Source of the DNA: Sporothrix humicola
Taxonomy: Eukaryota; Ascomycota; Sordariomycetes; Ophiostomatales; Ophiostomataceae
NCBI GenBank assembly: GCA_021396245.1
Contig: WNYE01000007.1
Location: forward strand, 62,001-126,000
DNA length: 64,000 nt
Direction of reading: 5' to 3'
The stretch's first letter is position 1. The number at the start of each line of letters is the position of its first letter. The position numbers were made by a program, and so were the translations under genes. A model generated the notes under the pieces. It was not told the DNA's origin. It saw only the letters and a list, made by a program, of their open reading frames with translations, and did not search any database. Of this stretch, positions 19,501-28,546 are shown piece after piece.

Positions 19501-19582
19501 CAGCAATCTGTGCCTCTCGAGGCGGCGTCGGTGGCCGGGCCGGCAGAGACTCCAGAAGCCGAGAGGGGGCAACTTCGGCCAT
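13556..19582 (-). CDS. rif1: Rif1, replication-timing and telomere-length regulator
   Basis: This is a single exon for 2008 residues, ATG at 19582-19580. Two PP1-docking motifs stand near the N-terminus: KVEF (residues 75-78, an RVxF motif) and SILK (120-123), the arrangement by which Rif1 recruits protein phosphatase 1. From about residue 130 to 1000 an alpha-helical HEAT-like region matches the Rif1 N-terminal domain (for example RSLMRSMALQSFPPKVMTSD and LRHLFSILSSLPPGVQ). The rest is long, disordered and charged, with many SP and SQ sites, proline-rich patches and an SQ dipeptide run near residue 1705. Rif1 with PP1 counteracts DDK at replication origins and limits telomerase action; in fungi it also acts in break repair. 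Assignment rests on the N-terminal domain, length and PP1 motifs. Confidence 0.93.
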   Translation of the reverse strand: MAEVAPSRLLESLPARPPTPPREAQIAEAARKQPLLAASRCNPLDPRSSLHTPPSAQSLVSSATKTGSTGSRQKKVEFSAKADYKEAPVYFETTGTSQTHSTPPIVVLPPSSSASRPTKSILKATAYDAAPPSSPTNISDMLASTVQQLFGADRESKLDAYMMLARALKTSDNLPDRIALQSKMSLFTQAIQRDITSSKTPEGALDSTLVIAALDLLNIFLRFSAIASTLSNDFGVFIVDHCIRSFEVSSVPRDVLRSLMRSMALQSFPPKVMTSDRVGRLVAALHNMDEHYESKNTIIMRSIIYRTLVKNNKMLMLVHLDWLPDLLSDMVSAVGQIREAAISLGLEAAFALGRERQTSQRVAELLQSTADEERYLDYYTNRLQAMSKNKAEFASVPQVWSVVTLFLRNLEKWDFLMKWLHILQACFNSSDYHVKQEANYAWSRFTYALLRNNRTLSKKMTNMLNQALVSQIRRKGSGKQADDFRRVVLGCVCNLFYYAMRDASQLDNIWDNVVKPVILQLLENSTAEESTREKRKANLTSACAILTGLIDCSTVRPFKEDHIAKSPIVSPEDLPAVDAKWIRRNADRVFDLVGPILERNFLELATPRSSTQILWKSVVGAVSAAAAKEIKVSPETAVFVGHSLSLLFKVWSNGVPSSNSQNLTTSTTSTNSTSSNDTDNTFASTRFLAAGREFLLTMVDSLGNLPFTEKQLSKDEKNAFVPVATPSQRAGKGHSISRTPLRHLFSILSSLPPGVQDDDEFAEFLESIFAPFFSAKSGKSRRTLAFEMLQMAPMDALCPYGPWQVVASQIASSMAPPSSAGGSVGNGSGSNGTKGSHGDSMGNNYHYFQMSLSPSSGSANVTPAGHEYREVVRVLERGLRSTPKLPWARWQSLFCTICDRVREDAGEAGLAMCVLDPLAKTIMELRAQPTSPFSSTASRAVLELLSLATHPRDRQAVDAAKRRLWGSAIAASGPMAPFDPCDHFYKLVSSSLQQSYLTLNADNSESSEFGSSLLKELASFFGRTNEQLSVKALVAVQDGLAVWVQDAEAKLQRGSAVSDSATAAWDAACTLLERVGTKSSSLPVSIATLEPILNASFNSKHRHIVNSTLVMWNHIYSGHVGELDYPDKLRESLVTLQVYVDTPIPGLDITHVASGGAQPPLFANSQDGMDAAITLSSADTHMENVDTPRPASKHLHATPTHTPLSTTSPSSVNRILSNSKLGLSAKKDKLVRRDKSAKATPPRPRHDDSQIEFTAIDFHSAVPSSGAVSDTKDVDVVEESQILTERQREVRERQRETNALYSDVMSSSPTREAISRQLSTAAPRSVPERESSVPLPQQVIEPQTSKNVGEHEEEQEKQTSSPAPAEDVTLPEQVRAATPEPTTVEAGPGTKVAGGEFAEDEFIASTPTPRRGQALVFPETNDNEIDSPSSPPEPRRYPLLPDISSRSRSSSILDEWQFSSSPLSGSPIAARHTLPEPELSIDGVLEASLRDRMQQDAAEEEEDADAETPAVPKVAASKPDEDADVDMEDVETPVPAAVFPALTASQADLTVEISPLAHKQGRSTASPAPATPRETRRRSALSQETSLGGSQDNHADDESSIAGDISFSDSVTASASASMTRALRKNRKSSAATAASKTVAQSSPIRASSSFGSASTASNSSFSRRYKLMAMPPPSMQNVSFRMSDGEERSMLRLALELDTANKRSQSQSQSQSQSQSSPAPVTRSRSNSKAGSVAGDNDTQDCILVYTSDDNGVKKAKKNKDVPANRVRVDSPESAQNTPSQRSRRRDRKRKRSASASARAEDNIATSSPVAASSRAAERKMARTRRHTSEARSERSNKTASPVPEAAAPVATVEEVADTTAEVGLSSPGKTTLGDETASIGSEADHDVQSQLANELQELSSRTRSKKNNVVDLTSVADTSAITEVVDVDDVVEPESVADSVVEVDADAGEDRPPAKKPRLAGILSMLRGSLALLQAATLSRDEVGQIEDVCMDVKRALYDAERRGRD
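14434..14472 (-). repeat. hexanucleotide repeat coding an SQ dipeptide run in Rif1
   Basis: Six GACTGY hexamers in tandem (plus strand) encode alternating Ser and Gln on the minus strand, near residue 1705 of Rif1. The only variation is silent third-position change. The tract is inside the disordered C-terminal half. Confidence 0.9.
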
Positions 19583-20232
19583 ACCGACGATGTGAAAAGG
19601 AGAGAAATGAAGGTTGGGATATAGGAGAAATGGAGAGAGAGTTGCACGCCGCGCAAGCAGCGGACTCGAGTATTAGATCGTCCCGCAGGCGGGCATATCA
19701 GGATGGCACGCGAAGAGAAAGGGGTAATCGTGCAGCCGAGATGCTTTTGTCCAGCCGGCGTAGAAGAACGAGGCTGAAGAGAATAGGAGAGAGAGCGGCT
19801 TGAAGAACAGACGAGCCAGCCGGTTCGGTGACGGAGTCGAAAATGAGTGTCGGGGGTGGGATGTGGTAGTCGAGCGCCAATGCGGTGCGAGAGGAAGCAA
19901 AGAAATTAGATGCGTGAAATGCAGAGTGCAGAATTTGACGATAGTCGAGAATGATCGAAGAAAAGGAGAGAAAGGGCAAAATGGAAGCAATAGAAGAAAA
20001 GGCCGACGACAGTTGAGGAATGCAAGAGCAGAGGGCGGGAAGGAACAGACGTCGTGTTGGCGGGAGAAGCGTGCCAGGCGAGGAAGGGAGGTGGAAAGCG
20101 TTGAAGCGTCGTCTGGCTCTTTCCCCAAATGAGCCAAATTGGTCTTGCCTCGATAGCCCTGAACGCGGTCGGTCGCGTCTCTGCCAAATCGCCAATTTAC
20201 GCGTGAAAAGGCTGGGACGTGGGTTCTGCGCG

Positions 20233-20278
20233 GGCTCCAGCTAAATGCACCTAGAAATTACTATGTGCACCTAGTCGA
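20233..20278 (+). repeat. left terminal inverted repeat of the MITE
   Basis: This 46-bp end is the reverse complement of 20561-20606 except at three positions (20239, 20260 and 20272). It follows directly on the left copy of the 9-bp duplication. Confidence 0.9.
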
Positions 20279-20300
20279 CTGCCAGATTAGGACTAGCGTA

Positions 20301-20419
20301 TCAGCACTTACAGCACATCTTCAAACACTTACAGCACTTACAGCACTTACCTTACAGTACTTACAGTACTTACAGCACTTACAACACTTACAGCACTTAC
20401 AGCACTTATAGTATTTACA
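20301..20419. repeat. internal minisatellite of the MITE, unit about 9-10 bp (ACTTACAGC)
   Basis: About ten degenerate copies of CACTTACAG, with variants CAGTACTTACAG, ACACTTACAAC and TTATAG, run through the left half of the element's interior and decay toward GAATACAGCGAATACACC. Confidence 0.85.
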
Positions 20420-20560
20420 ACGAATACAGCGAATACACCGAATATAATAAAAGTTATTGTAACAAATACAGTAACTACGACAAAAAATTACAGCGTAGAA
20501 AGCGCCGAAGACGCCAAAAATACAGGGAGTCTTAGGAGGGCACTGGTCTTAATCGGGCAA

Positions 20561-20606
20561 TCGACTCGGTGCACATAGAAATTTCTAGGTGCATTTAGCC
20601 GGAGCC
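20561..20606 (-). repeat. right terminal inverted repeat of the MITE
   Basis: This is the right 46-bp end, followed at once by TTCTGCGCG. Its middle is itself a near-perfect palindrome centred on AAATTT (arms of about 12 bp), so the end can form its own hairpin. Confidence 0.9.
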
Positions 20607-22703
20607 TTCTGCGCGGGCTTAGCGTGTGTCCAGCACGCGTGCAACTGTGGGGCAGAACTGGCCTAAAAAAAACAGTGCCAATTTACAGTGCTTGGTGCAC
20701 TAGCCACACTTGGCGCACAGTACCAAAAGTCAAGCCTCGAATGCCAAATACACCAACATCCACCAACCAGGGGTTGCTTGCGGCGGTTACAGCGGCGGGG
20801 CGAACGGTGTCTTGACCGCCAAAAAGATAGCGGGGTTGCAACTGGCCGGTCGTATCCAGTCCCTGTCGATTCTGTCAGCCAGCATCTGTGCCTCTCATCT
20901 CGGCGTAATCGCAACGGCACATTCCACAAGAGCTCCTGCCATTTGTGCGATATTTTACGGTTTGTTTCGGTTTGTGCGGTGTGTGGCAGAAACACAATGC
21001 ACGCAGCAGCCACCAAGTGTCACTGTGCAGTGGATCCCGGCGCGGCGAGCCTGGCACCTTCCTTGTGACCTTGAGCCTGCCCGCATCTTGGATGCACCTT
21101 CCCTGCACGATATCAGAGCGCAGCCCGTCCGCACTGACAGCAGGAGCGGCATCAAGCTTTCTGCCGCACCCTCTTGAGCCTCCTTCTTGGCCACACCCGA
21201 TTCTCGTATCCCAGGTTCCTCCGCAGAAGCTCCGTACGTCCTTTTTTTTTTACCTATGTTTTACTGTCCAGCTTTCTTGTCTTTCTTGCCGTGCACATCA
21301 TGTCTGTCATGGCCTTTGTTCTGTGCCCCTCGCCCCTATCCGCCCCTTGCTCCCCCGCCTAAGATCGACGACGCAGAATCCCCTTGCTTGCCTTTTGAGC
21401 CCTTAAAAAACTTTTCGAGACCTGAGTACCTCTCAGAGCTCTCAACGGCCCTCAACTCCGTACTACTCTACTCCGTACTACTGCTGCTTTACCGCTGCTC
21501 TGCCGTGATGCGACCGTTGCCGGGGGTGTTAATAGCGGATGCTCGACAGCACTAGGGCGAGTCCGACCGACGTCTGTCCATCCAGGCTGGCCGGTGATGA
21601 GCATACCCGCTGTAGCTTGCTGTACGTTGGGCGATCTAATGCTCGTGCTAGCGGTCGCAAAGTGGGCTGGATTGGCCCCCTTTGCTCCTGCCCTGCAGCG
21701 GTGTGCTGTCACTTGTCGTCAGTGGTTTCTCTTTTTGCTTGGAGTGCCCCAGTAAGCCCGCATGACAGGCGTCTGCCGGCACTTTAGGGAAGCCGCGATG
21801 GGACGATGACTGGCAGATTTTGGTTAGAGCGGTCGGGGTGGCTCGCTCTTGCCCTGCTGGCGCCGTCGCCTTTCAACTTGTCAGGCTATCGGTCTGCCGG
21901 GCGTTCTCCTCTAGATTTTCTGCTCCTTTTTGCTCTTGTGCCTTTTCTTTTGTTTCTGATCTTTTTTTTTTGCTCCTGGCTCGTGCCGTCTTTTCTGTTT
22001 TTGTCCCCTTTCCTGTCCAGGGCCCCCATCCATCGGACATTGCAGATCACCACACACCCTGGCGTCAGGCGAGCCAGCCAGCCAACAGGACGGACCTACC
22101 CTTCCTCTTGTCAAACCGTCCCCTCCCTCCTTCCCCTTCCGCCTTCCTTCCGTTGTATTTCTCGGTCAGCGGCGCTCTTTCCCGTTTTCTTTTTCTATTG
22201 ATGGCCTCCTATCTTCCTCCTCCATTGCTCCTTCCCTCTTTCCCTCCTTCTCTTTTTTTTTCGTCTGTAACTTTTGTTGTCATCCATCGTCATCTGCTCT
22301 CGCCGTTCCGTCCTCACCTATTCTGTCGCGTTTCCTGCCTCATTGCACCTTCGGCGCTCTCGGCATAACACTTGACACCGCCCCACCAGCCTTGCGATCC
22401 CCTCTGCATATCGACTGACGTGCAAAGAAACCTTGCCATTCTACGACGCAACGACCCACGGATTTAAAGATACCATCAGCCCCCGACAATTCATCTGCCA
22501 GATCGATCTTGCGTACGACCCTTCGCCATTCACCTCTTTTGACCAGCTACTTGCCGCACTACCGCATCTAAAAGTCTCCGCGCATATCCATTCGGCCTGC
22601 GCATTGCTTGAACTCGCTACCCGTCGACATATCGACGACTTTCTCTCTCGACCGCGACGCAAACGCATCGCATTGACCGTCCTGCTGACCCAGGATCGTC
22701 CAC

Positions 22704-24971
22704 ATGGGCGCTGCCAAATCTACTCTCCTCATTACACATGCTCGGCCACACTACGAGAAAACGAAAATGGCTCAGCAGCTCCCCCAGAGCGGCCTGACCG
22801 GCGCAGGTATGTGTGACGTCCGCTTTCTTTCTGCTGACTGGTGATACTGCTGTTTTGCTTGGTCCCTTTTGTTTTGGTGCCGTTTTGGTGCTCTTTCAGA
22901 CGACAGTGGCACTTCACGGCCTTTGCGGGCTTTGTCTCATTTCCACAGCCCAAACCCGTGCCCACACATTACAGATCAGATGCACAGCCGCGGAGAACCA
23001 CTCAGAACCATGGGCAATTTGCTTTTGCTAACATGCTGTTTCGTCCCCCAGCCAAATTGAAGGCGGTGACCGACCTGGTCAACATCCTTACACAGGACCT
23101 CACAAAATCGAATATGCGTTCTCAGCGTAAGTGGGAACCCTTCCTTCTCTTTGCCTTCTCTTTTTTTTGGAAATTACGTCTCCGAATTGTGCCGGCCCCG
23201 CCTATAATTTGACCCCTCGGCGATGGCTGGCACCACTCTGCCCGTCATCCTCTCGTCTCACCTCATATTCCCTGTCGCCTTGTGAGCTCCTTCAGATCGC
23301 CTGGAAACTAACAATCTGCCTCAATGGCTCACAGAACGAGACACAGCCTTGGAAGAGCTCAAGGTTTACGGACGAGATCCTCGGGACGCGGATCCCATCT
23401 TTACCAAGGGAGTAAGTTTTGAAAGATCCAAAACAAGCTTAGATCTGTTTGCTTCTTTTAGGGGAGAGATTTTCCTTTTTCTGTCTTGCTTTTTTGCGCT
23501 CTCTTATTATTTCTCCGGCCGGCGGTCGGTTGGCGCCCCATCCCTCCCCCCTTTCCTTATTAGGCCCCATCGCGCTAACACTACCGTCTTCAACAACACA
23601 GGGCATTGAAACGCTCACAAAACATGCGTTTAATAGCTCCTCCGCCACAACATCACGAAACGCCCTACGATGCTTAGCCAACTCTCTGCTGATCAAGCCA
23701 GAGACCCGACAAATATTCGTCGACCTAGGCTACCTTCCAAAAGCATGCAGCAAACTCAAGTCGGGCAACATCGACGACGAGTTCCTCGTGTCACGCATCA
23801 TCTTCCTCACTACCTACGGCACCAATGTCAACCTGCAGACCTTGATTGACCAGCACCATTTGGCCGAAGCGATCAACCAGAATATTGCCCGCCATGCCAA
23901 ACTGTGTCCATCAAAACCCGGCAGCAGCGGCAGCGGCGGGAGCAGTCCCAAGACGAAAGCCAAAGTGGATCCCATGGTAGACATGGCTCTCGCGGAGACC
24001 GTCAAGCTCTTGTTCAACGTCACACACTTCTGCAGTGGTCGGGCGGATGCGTTTACGCCGTCCATCGCGCCAATTGTGACACTGATTTGCAGGCACGATA
24101 CACCGCAGACAAAGCCGCTCGATCCCCCGCTGGGCTCTGTTGTCAACGCCCTCTTGACCCTGAACCTGTCCAGCGAAAAGGGCATAGCAGCCCTGTTTCC
24201 AAAGAGCGAGCCCGCTGCCCTCACAGAACGCCTGATCCAGCTGCTCGACCTGTCGTTACACAAATACCCCGACACAGAGCTCGACACAACAGTGATTCCG
24301 CTCATTTCCGCGCTACGCAAGCTCTATGAGCTAGCGCCAACAGGCACGGTTCGACCGGTGATGCACGCCAAGCTGCTCCCCACCGAGGCCGACCGCAAGA
24401 AGGTGCTCGGCCGCGGTGAAAACCTCCCTTCTCTCATCCTCAAGCACACGACGAACGCTCTGGCACCAGAATTCCGTGCTGCTGTCTCTCACATGCTTTT
24501 CGAGCTGTCCGACAAAGATGCGACCAAGTTTGTGCAGAACGTCGGCTACGGTTTTGCGTCCGGCTTCTTGTTCCAAAACAACGTGCCCGTTCCTGAGGGC
24601 GCTATGGAGGCCTTCCAGGCTGCATCCGCCGCCGAGGGTGGCAGTGGGCGGGCTATCAATCCGGTCACGGGCCAGTTTGTCAACGAGGAGGTCACCCCTG
24701 ATCTCCCTGAGATGACGGAAGAAGAAAAGGAGCGCGAAGCCGAGCGCCTGTTTGTTCTCTTTGAAAGGTGAGATATCCCTCTTCTGTTCTTCAATGCATG
24801 ATGCACGTTATTGTCTCCTTTTACTAACCTCTTTCTAGACTCAAACGAACGGGAATTGTCAACGTCGAGAACCCTGTCGTCCAGGCTGCTCGTGAAGGCC
24901 GTCTTGACAACGATACCATCGATGGCAAGGCCCGGGTCGAGGAGCTTGACGACGACGCCGACGAGAAATGA
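22704..24971 (+). CDS. ric8: Ric8 (synembryn), G-alpha chaperone and guanine-nucleotide exchange factor
   Basis: Five exons: 22704 (or 22767)-22806, 23052-23126, 23335-23411, 23602-24767 and 24839-24971, all with GT-AG introns (245, 208, 190 and 71 nt); 517 residues from the first ATG or 496 from the second. An in-frame TGA at 22686 bounds the frame. The second ATG (22767, GAAAATGG) has the better context and gives the start MAQQLPQSGLTGA, which looks more like the family. Landmarks are AKLKAVTDLV, then VYGRDPRDADPIFTKGGIETLTKHAF and NALRCLANSLLIKPETRQIFVDLG, an armadillo-like solenoid typical of Ric8. The tail is acidic (ELDDDADEK). Ric8 folds and activates heterotrimeric G-alpha subunits in the cytoplasm; in fungi it is needed for growth and development. 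Confidence 0.95.
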
Positions 24972-26690
24972 ACAACCAGACGCTGGCCGACTGAATACCC
25001 GTATCTGTTTCTCTCAGCGTCTTTTATGTCCTGTGGTCACCTTGCTTTCGTTTTTCTAGACCTTGATATTGTTGTTTTTCTTTCCTGCCAGATGCAACTC
25101 ATGATTTGGCATTGTCACCACTGCATTGGCGTTTGATTTTTTTGAATTTTTTTTATGTGGCCGGCGCGTTTGCCTCCATTTGTTACCTATCTATTTTCCA
25201 TATATTCCCAGGTTGTTGTCGTCATTGTTCCATTTCCTATTTTTGTGGCCTGGAAATCTTTGTTTCTTGGTGTCTGCTAATTTTATGATGGGACAAATGA
25301 CGAGCAGAGCACAATGAGCACATTGCGAGGATAAAGACGGCAAGCTTGGGCCATTTACGATAAAAGTATGAGTTGAAGACAGAATAGAATAAAATGACAC
25401 GAATACGAAAGTCATCAGAAATGCAATTGGAAATATCTGTAATCTCTTGTGATTAATGTTAACTTACGTCGTACATGCAATCGAGTCACGTGCAACTGTT
25501 GGATGTGTCGCTCCTGTTTCATTCCGTTTTCAGCAAGCCGTGGAATGCCAGCCAGTAGCTTCCAGCTTCCAGTCTCCATGGGCACCTAGAGCTAGATAGC
25601 TGTCGAGCTTAACATACCGCGCCGCGCTTTCCCACTTTGCCGCTAAAGCGGCTCTTTCCTTTGCGCCTTCTAGAGCGCAATACACCAACAGTCAGACGCA
25701 AGCGACCCCCCTCATTCGTCGCTCTTAGGTCTTTCCCCAGCCATCCGCATTTCCTCTCTTTGTTTTCTTTTGCCTTTTTGCGACCTTGATTGTCACTCTT
25801 TCTTCAACATCGTCTGTTTTGTCACCGACACACGAATTTTTGTCCAATTTTCGCTCTTTTTTCTTTCGATTGCATACGTGCAATCCGACGGCAATTGAAT
25901 TGAATCCGATTCGGTCACTATCTTTGACGCCTGCATTGAATCGCAGCTCAACCAGGCGCAACCAGCAACGCGTCACAACAAATACAACAAGACACAAAAA
26001 AGAGCGATTGTGACAACCACGCGCATTCGACTTTTCGACTTGACAGCTTTCGAACCGCTTGGAACCACATCAGAGTCGGTATTTCCCAATGGATTCCCTC
26101 TTTTCATCATCGACAAATCTCTTCTTTGGTCGCTCGACGTCTGCGATCGAGCCGCCGATTCCAGTCACTTCAGAGTAGGTGATGCCCCTGTTTTTTGTCT
26201 CCTGAGGCATGTTTGTCTGTGTTTTTGCGCCCTCTTTCTGGATTTCGGATGTGACTCGTCCTGCCGGGCCCTCCGTTATCGCTTTATCTCGTCCACTGCA
26301 GGTTTGCGACAGGACTGGACGCGCTTCACTGTCGCATTCGAGGTCACGGATCTGTCGCGATATTTGAGGTCGACAGTCTCAATCTTCGGCGCGTCTTTTT
26401 TGTCGCAATAGTCTGGCATCTCAATTTTCAGTCTTGCCAGGGTCAAGATCAGACGGCTTTTGTGCTGAGTGTCGGAGTCTTTGAGTTTCTGTGGTTCAAT
26501 GTGGGCCCGTCAACTTGTTGTGACTTTCCTTTCACGTCAAATCGTAACTCCCTGCAAACGCGCTATTACACATTGCACATCTACTTTTTGGCACCACCAT
26601 TTTTCGTCGATTTTTTATATCTTTTTTTTAATTGCATTCGTCTTTGATGCCAACTAACATTGCGCCTCTCTCTTCAACAGAACGGCCATT
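24972..26690. other. ric8 3' flank and chromodomain-gene promoter/leader, with a likely 5' UTR intron end
   Basis: The first 450 bp are T-rich, then A-rich, as in a 3' UTR. From about 25700 the plus strand becomes C/T-rich, like a leader. Just before the chromodomain ATG, bases 26651-26680 carry a textbook intron end: a CTAAC branch site, a pyrimidine tract and CAG at 26678-26680. A possible donor is GTAGGT at 26175-26180. The chromodomain transcript therefore probably has a spliced leader. Confidence 0.55.
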
Positions 26691-28019
26691 ATGCCTCCCA
26701 CATTAGACCCGCCCCGTGGCCCCAGCCAAGTTCCCGGCCCGAGCCAAGTCTCTGGCCCTCAACAGAGCCAGAGCCGCACAGCGACACCGACGGTCGTGCG
26801 TTTGTCGGCGGACGATGACGACAGTGACAGCATTGACGGCGACGCGGCCGCCGCAGCCAGCCTGGTTGTTAGCGACATTCTGAAGTCGGCACCGAAGCCC
26901 AGAGCGAGCGCGGCCAAGAAGGTCAACGGCAAGACCCCGACACCTGCGCCAGAGTCAAAGGGCGACGACGAAGATGATAAGAGTGATTCCGGAGACAAGG
27001 ATGCCGATGGCGAGGCCGAAGAAGAAACGACAGCATCAGGCCGTCCTGTCAGAAAGCGCGCTTCGCGTGCTCCGGCATCGACCACAGCTACACCTGCAAA
27101 GAAGTCCACAGCACGCACGCCACGAGGCACAGCCGCCAAGCGCGGCGCAGCGACAGCATCGGCCAAGGCAACACCCCGCACAGCGAGCAAGCGCAAGGCG
27201 ACCGATGACGGCGAGACCCCAGCAGCCAAGCGTGGACGCCCCTCGCGGTCAGCATCTGTTGCTGCCGAGGATAAGGAGGAGAAGGATGGCGACGAGGAGG
27301 CTGCAAAGACCCCTGCAAAGCGTGGACCCAAGCCCCGCGCATCAACAGGTGCTGCTACGCCCGGCAAGAAGGCCGGCCGTCCCGCCAAATCCCCTGCTGC
27401 AAAGGCCGCACCCAAGGTCCCCAAGGCCCCCTCCACATACCCATCGGGTGCTCGCCGTGGCCGTCCGCCAGGCAGCAAGAACGCTGGTTCCAGTGGCAGC
27501 CCCGTCAAGGCGCGTCCTCTGACGGGCCGCCAGGCAGCGCTCAAGGCACACAAGATTGCTACGGCGCCACCGCCACCGAAGCGGGTGGCAGCGACGGCAG
27601 CTGCCTCGGCAACTGGCAAGAAGCGCGGACGGAAGCCCGGCTCGACGGCGGCTGCCAAGGCGGCTGCTGCTGATTCTAGCGCACCCAAGAAGCGTGGCCG
27701 CCCGCCTGGCTCGACCAACGCGGCTACTGCTGGCAAGGTTACGAAGGCCAAGGCCGGCAAGACCAAGGCCGGTAAGACCAAGGCCGGTAAGACCAAGGCC
27801 GCCGCATCTACCACTGGCAAGAAGCGCGGCCGGAAGCCCAAGGCCGAGTCCGAATACGTTGTGGAAGCCATTGAGGCCGACCGCGTCAACCCTGTAACCT
27901 CTGCGGTTGAGTACAGTGTCAAGTGGGCCGGCTACTCGTCGAGCGAGAACACATGGGAGCCGCGGGCCAACCTTTCCGGATGCGAGGACATTCTCAAGGC
28001 GTACGAGGAGAAGAAGTAG
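26691..28019 (+). CDS. chromodomain protein with five AT-hooks
   Basis: This is a single coding exon for 442 residues, ATG at 26691 just after a likely 5' UTR splice acceptor. Residues 1-120 are acidic and disordered. The middle is Lys/Ala/Pro-rich, like histone H1, and contains five AT-hook cores: RGRPS (181), RGRPP (256), RGRKP (312), RGRPP (335) and RGRKP (379). The C-terminal residues 388-440 form a chromodomain (EYVVEAIEADR, then YSVKWAGYSSSENTWEP). The aromatic cage positions Y389, W412 and Y415 are all present, so binding of methylated histone H3 lysine is likely. No chromoshadow domain follows, so this is not a canonical HP1. The architecture fits a nuclear heterochromatin-associated factor; no ortholog name is certain. 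A GKTKA pentapeptide repeats at 356-370. Confidence 0.9.
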   Translation: MPPTLDPPRGPSQVPGPSQVSGPQQSQSRTATPTVVRLSADDDDSDSIDGDAAAAASLVVSDILKSAPKPRASAAKKVNGKTPTPAPESKGDDEDDKSDSGDKDADGEAEEETTASGRPVRKRASRAPASTTATPAKKSTARTPRGTAAKRGAATASAKATPRTASKRKATDDGETPAAKRGRPSRSASVAAEDKEEKDGDEEAAKTPAKRGPKPRASTGAATPGKKAGRPAKSPAAKAAPKVPKAPSTYPSGARRGRPPGSKNAGSSGSPVKARPLTGRQAALKAHKIATAPPPPKRVAATAAASATGKKRGRKPGSTAAAKAAAADSSAPKKRGRPPGSTNAATAGKVTKAKAGKTKAGKTKAGKTKAAASTTGKKRGRKPKAESEYVVEAIEADRVNPVTSAVEYSVKWAGYSSSENTWEPRANLSGCEDILKAYEEKK

Positions 28020-28546
28020 GGGAGACGCACGGTTGCTCTTTGATTTATGATTGCTTTCGTCTGTGTTTTATTATCCCAATAGCGTGTATTTTTTATCTGC
28101 TTTTTTCTTTCCTTTTCTCTCTTCTCGGCCGCTGCAAACATCGGCAGTTTATTGTTTTCGTGTTTCTAGTTTTTATCTATGGTATATCGGCAAAGGTTCA
28201 AAGGAACAGTTCTATTTCCAAGGAAATCTGGGATGGTGGTAGTTCTGTACGAAAAATGAATGGGATGGGATGGACCGGATGTTGCTTTCCTTATTTTATT
28301 TTATTCATTTCATATTTCATTGCTTATATTCGATATGTTTCTCTTTTTTCTCCTCAAAATATTTGCAAATATATCAACTCGTAAGCCAATATTGCGTGCT
28401 CTAGGTAACTATCAAATAAATGCAAGTCGAAAGTATATAAATGTAACCAATGAGTGATCCCGCACAGTACCTTCCGTGGACCGACTTACATCACGACCAA
28501 AATAGGCAGGCGCTTCCAACTTATCTTTATCCCTTTCACCCTTTTT
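28020..28546. other. intergenic region, chromodomain gene to beta-lactamase-family gene
   Basis: The left 350 bp are T-rich and resemble a 3' UTR. The right part must hold the promoter of the next gene. No site is recognisable. Confidence 0.5.

Larger units (their letters stand above)
20233..20606. mobile_element. MITE: 374-bp non-autonomous TIR transposon with 9-bp target-site duplication
   Basis: Terminal inverted repeats of 46 bp lie at 20233-20278 and 20561-20606 and match at 43 of 46 positions. They start GGCTCC and end GGAGCC. Both ends are flanked by the 9-bp direct repeat TTCTGCGCG (20224-20232 and 20607-20615). The internal 282 bp code for nothing and include a tandem array of a 9-10 bp unit. 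A 9-bp duplication is typical of Mutator-like (MULE) elements, so a MULE-derived MITE is the best guess; the family cannot be confirmed from one copy. It sits about 650 bp upstream of the rif1 start codon. The high similarity of the ends suggests a fairly recent insertion. Confidence 0.88.
19583..22703. other. 3.1-kb divergent intergenic region between rif1 and ric8
   Basis: Outside the MITE this region holds the rif1 leader (19583 to about 20200, strongly purine-rich on the plus strand) and the ric8 upstream region. From about 21240 to 22400 the plus strand is very C/T-rich with T runs, typical of a long fungal leader or promoter. Two near-adjacent ACTCCGTAC motifs occur at 21455-21479. The overlapping open frames on both strands look like by-products of the pyrimidine bias. 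I see no RNA gene. Confidence 0.6.

Noticed and set aside
22433..22816. Open frame overlapping the first exon of ric8
   Set aside because: It is in a different frame, lacks conserved features and runs through the ric8 splice donor.
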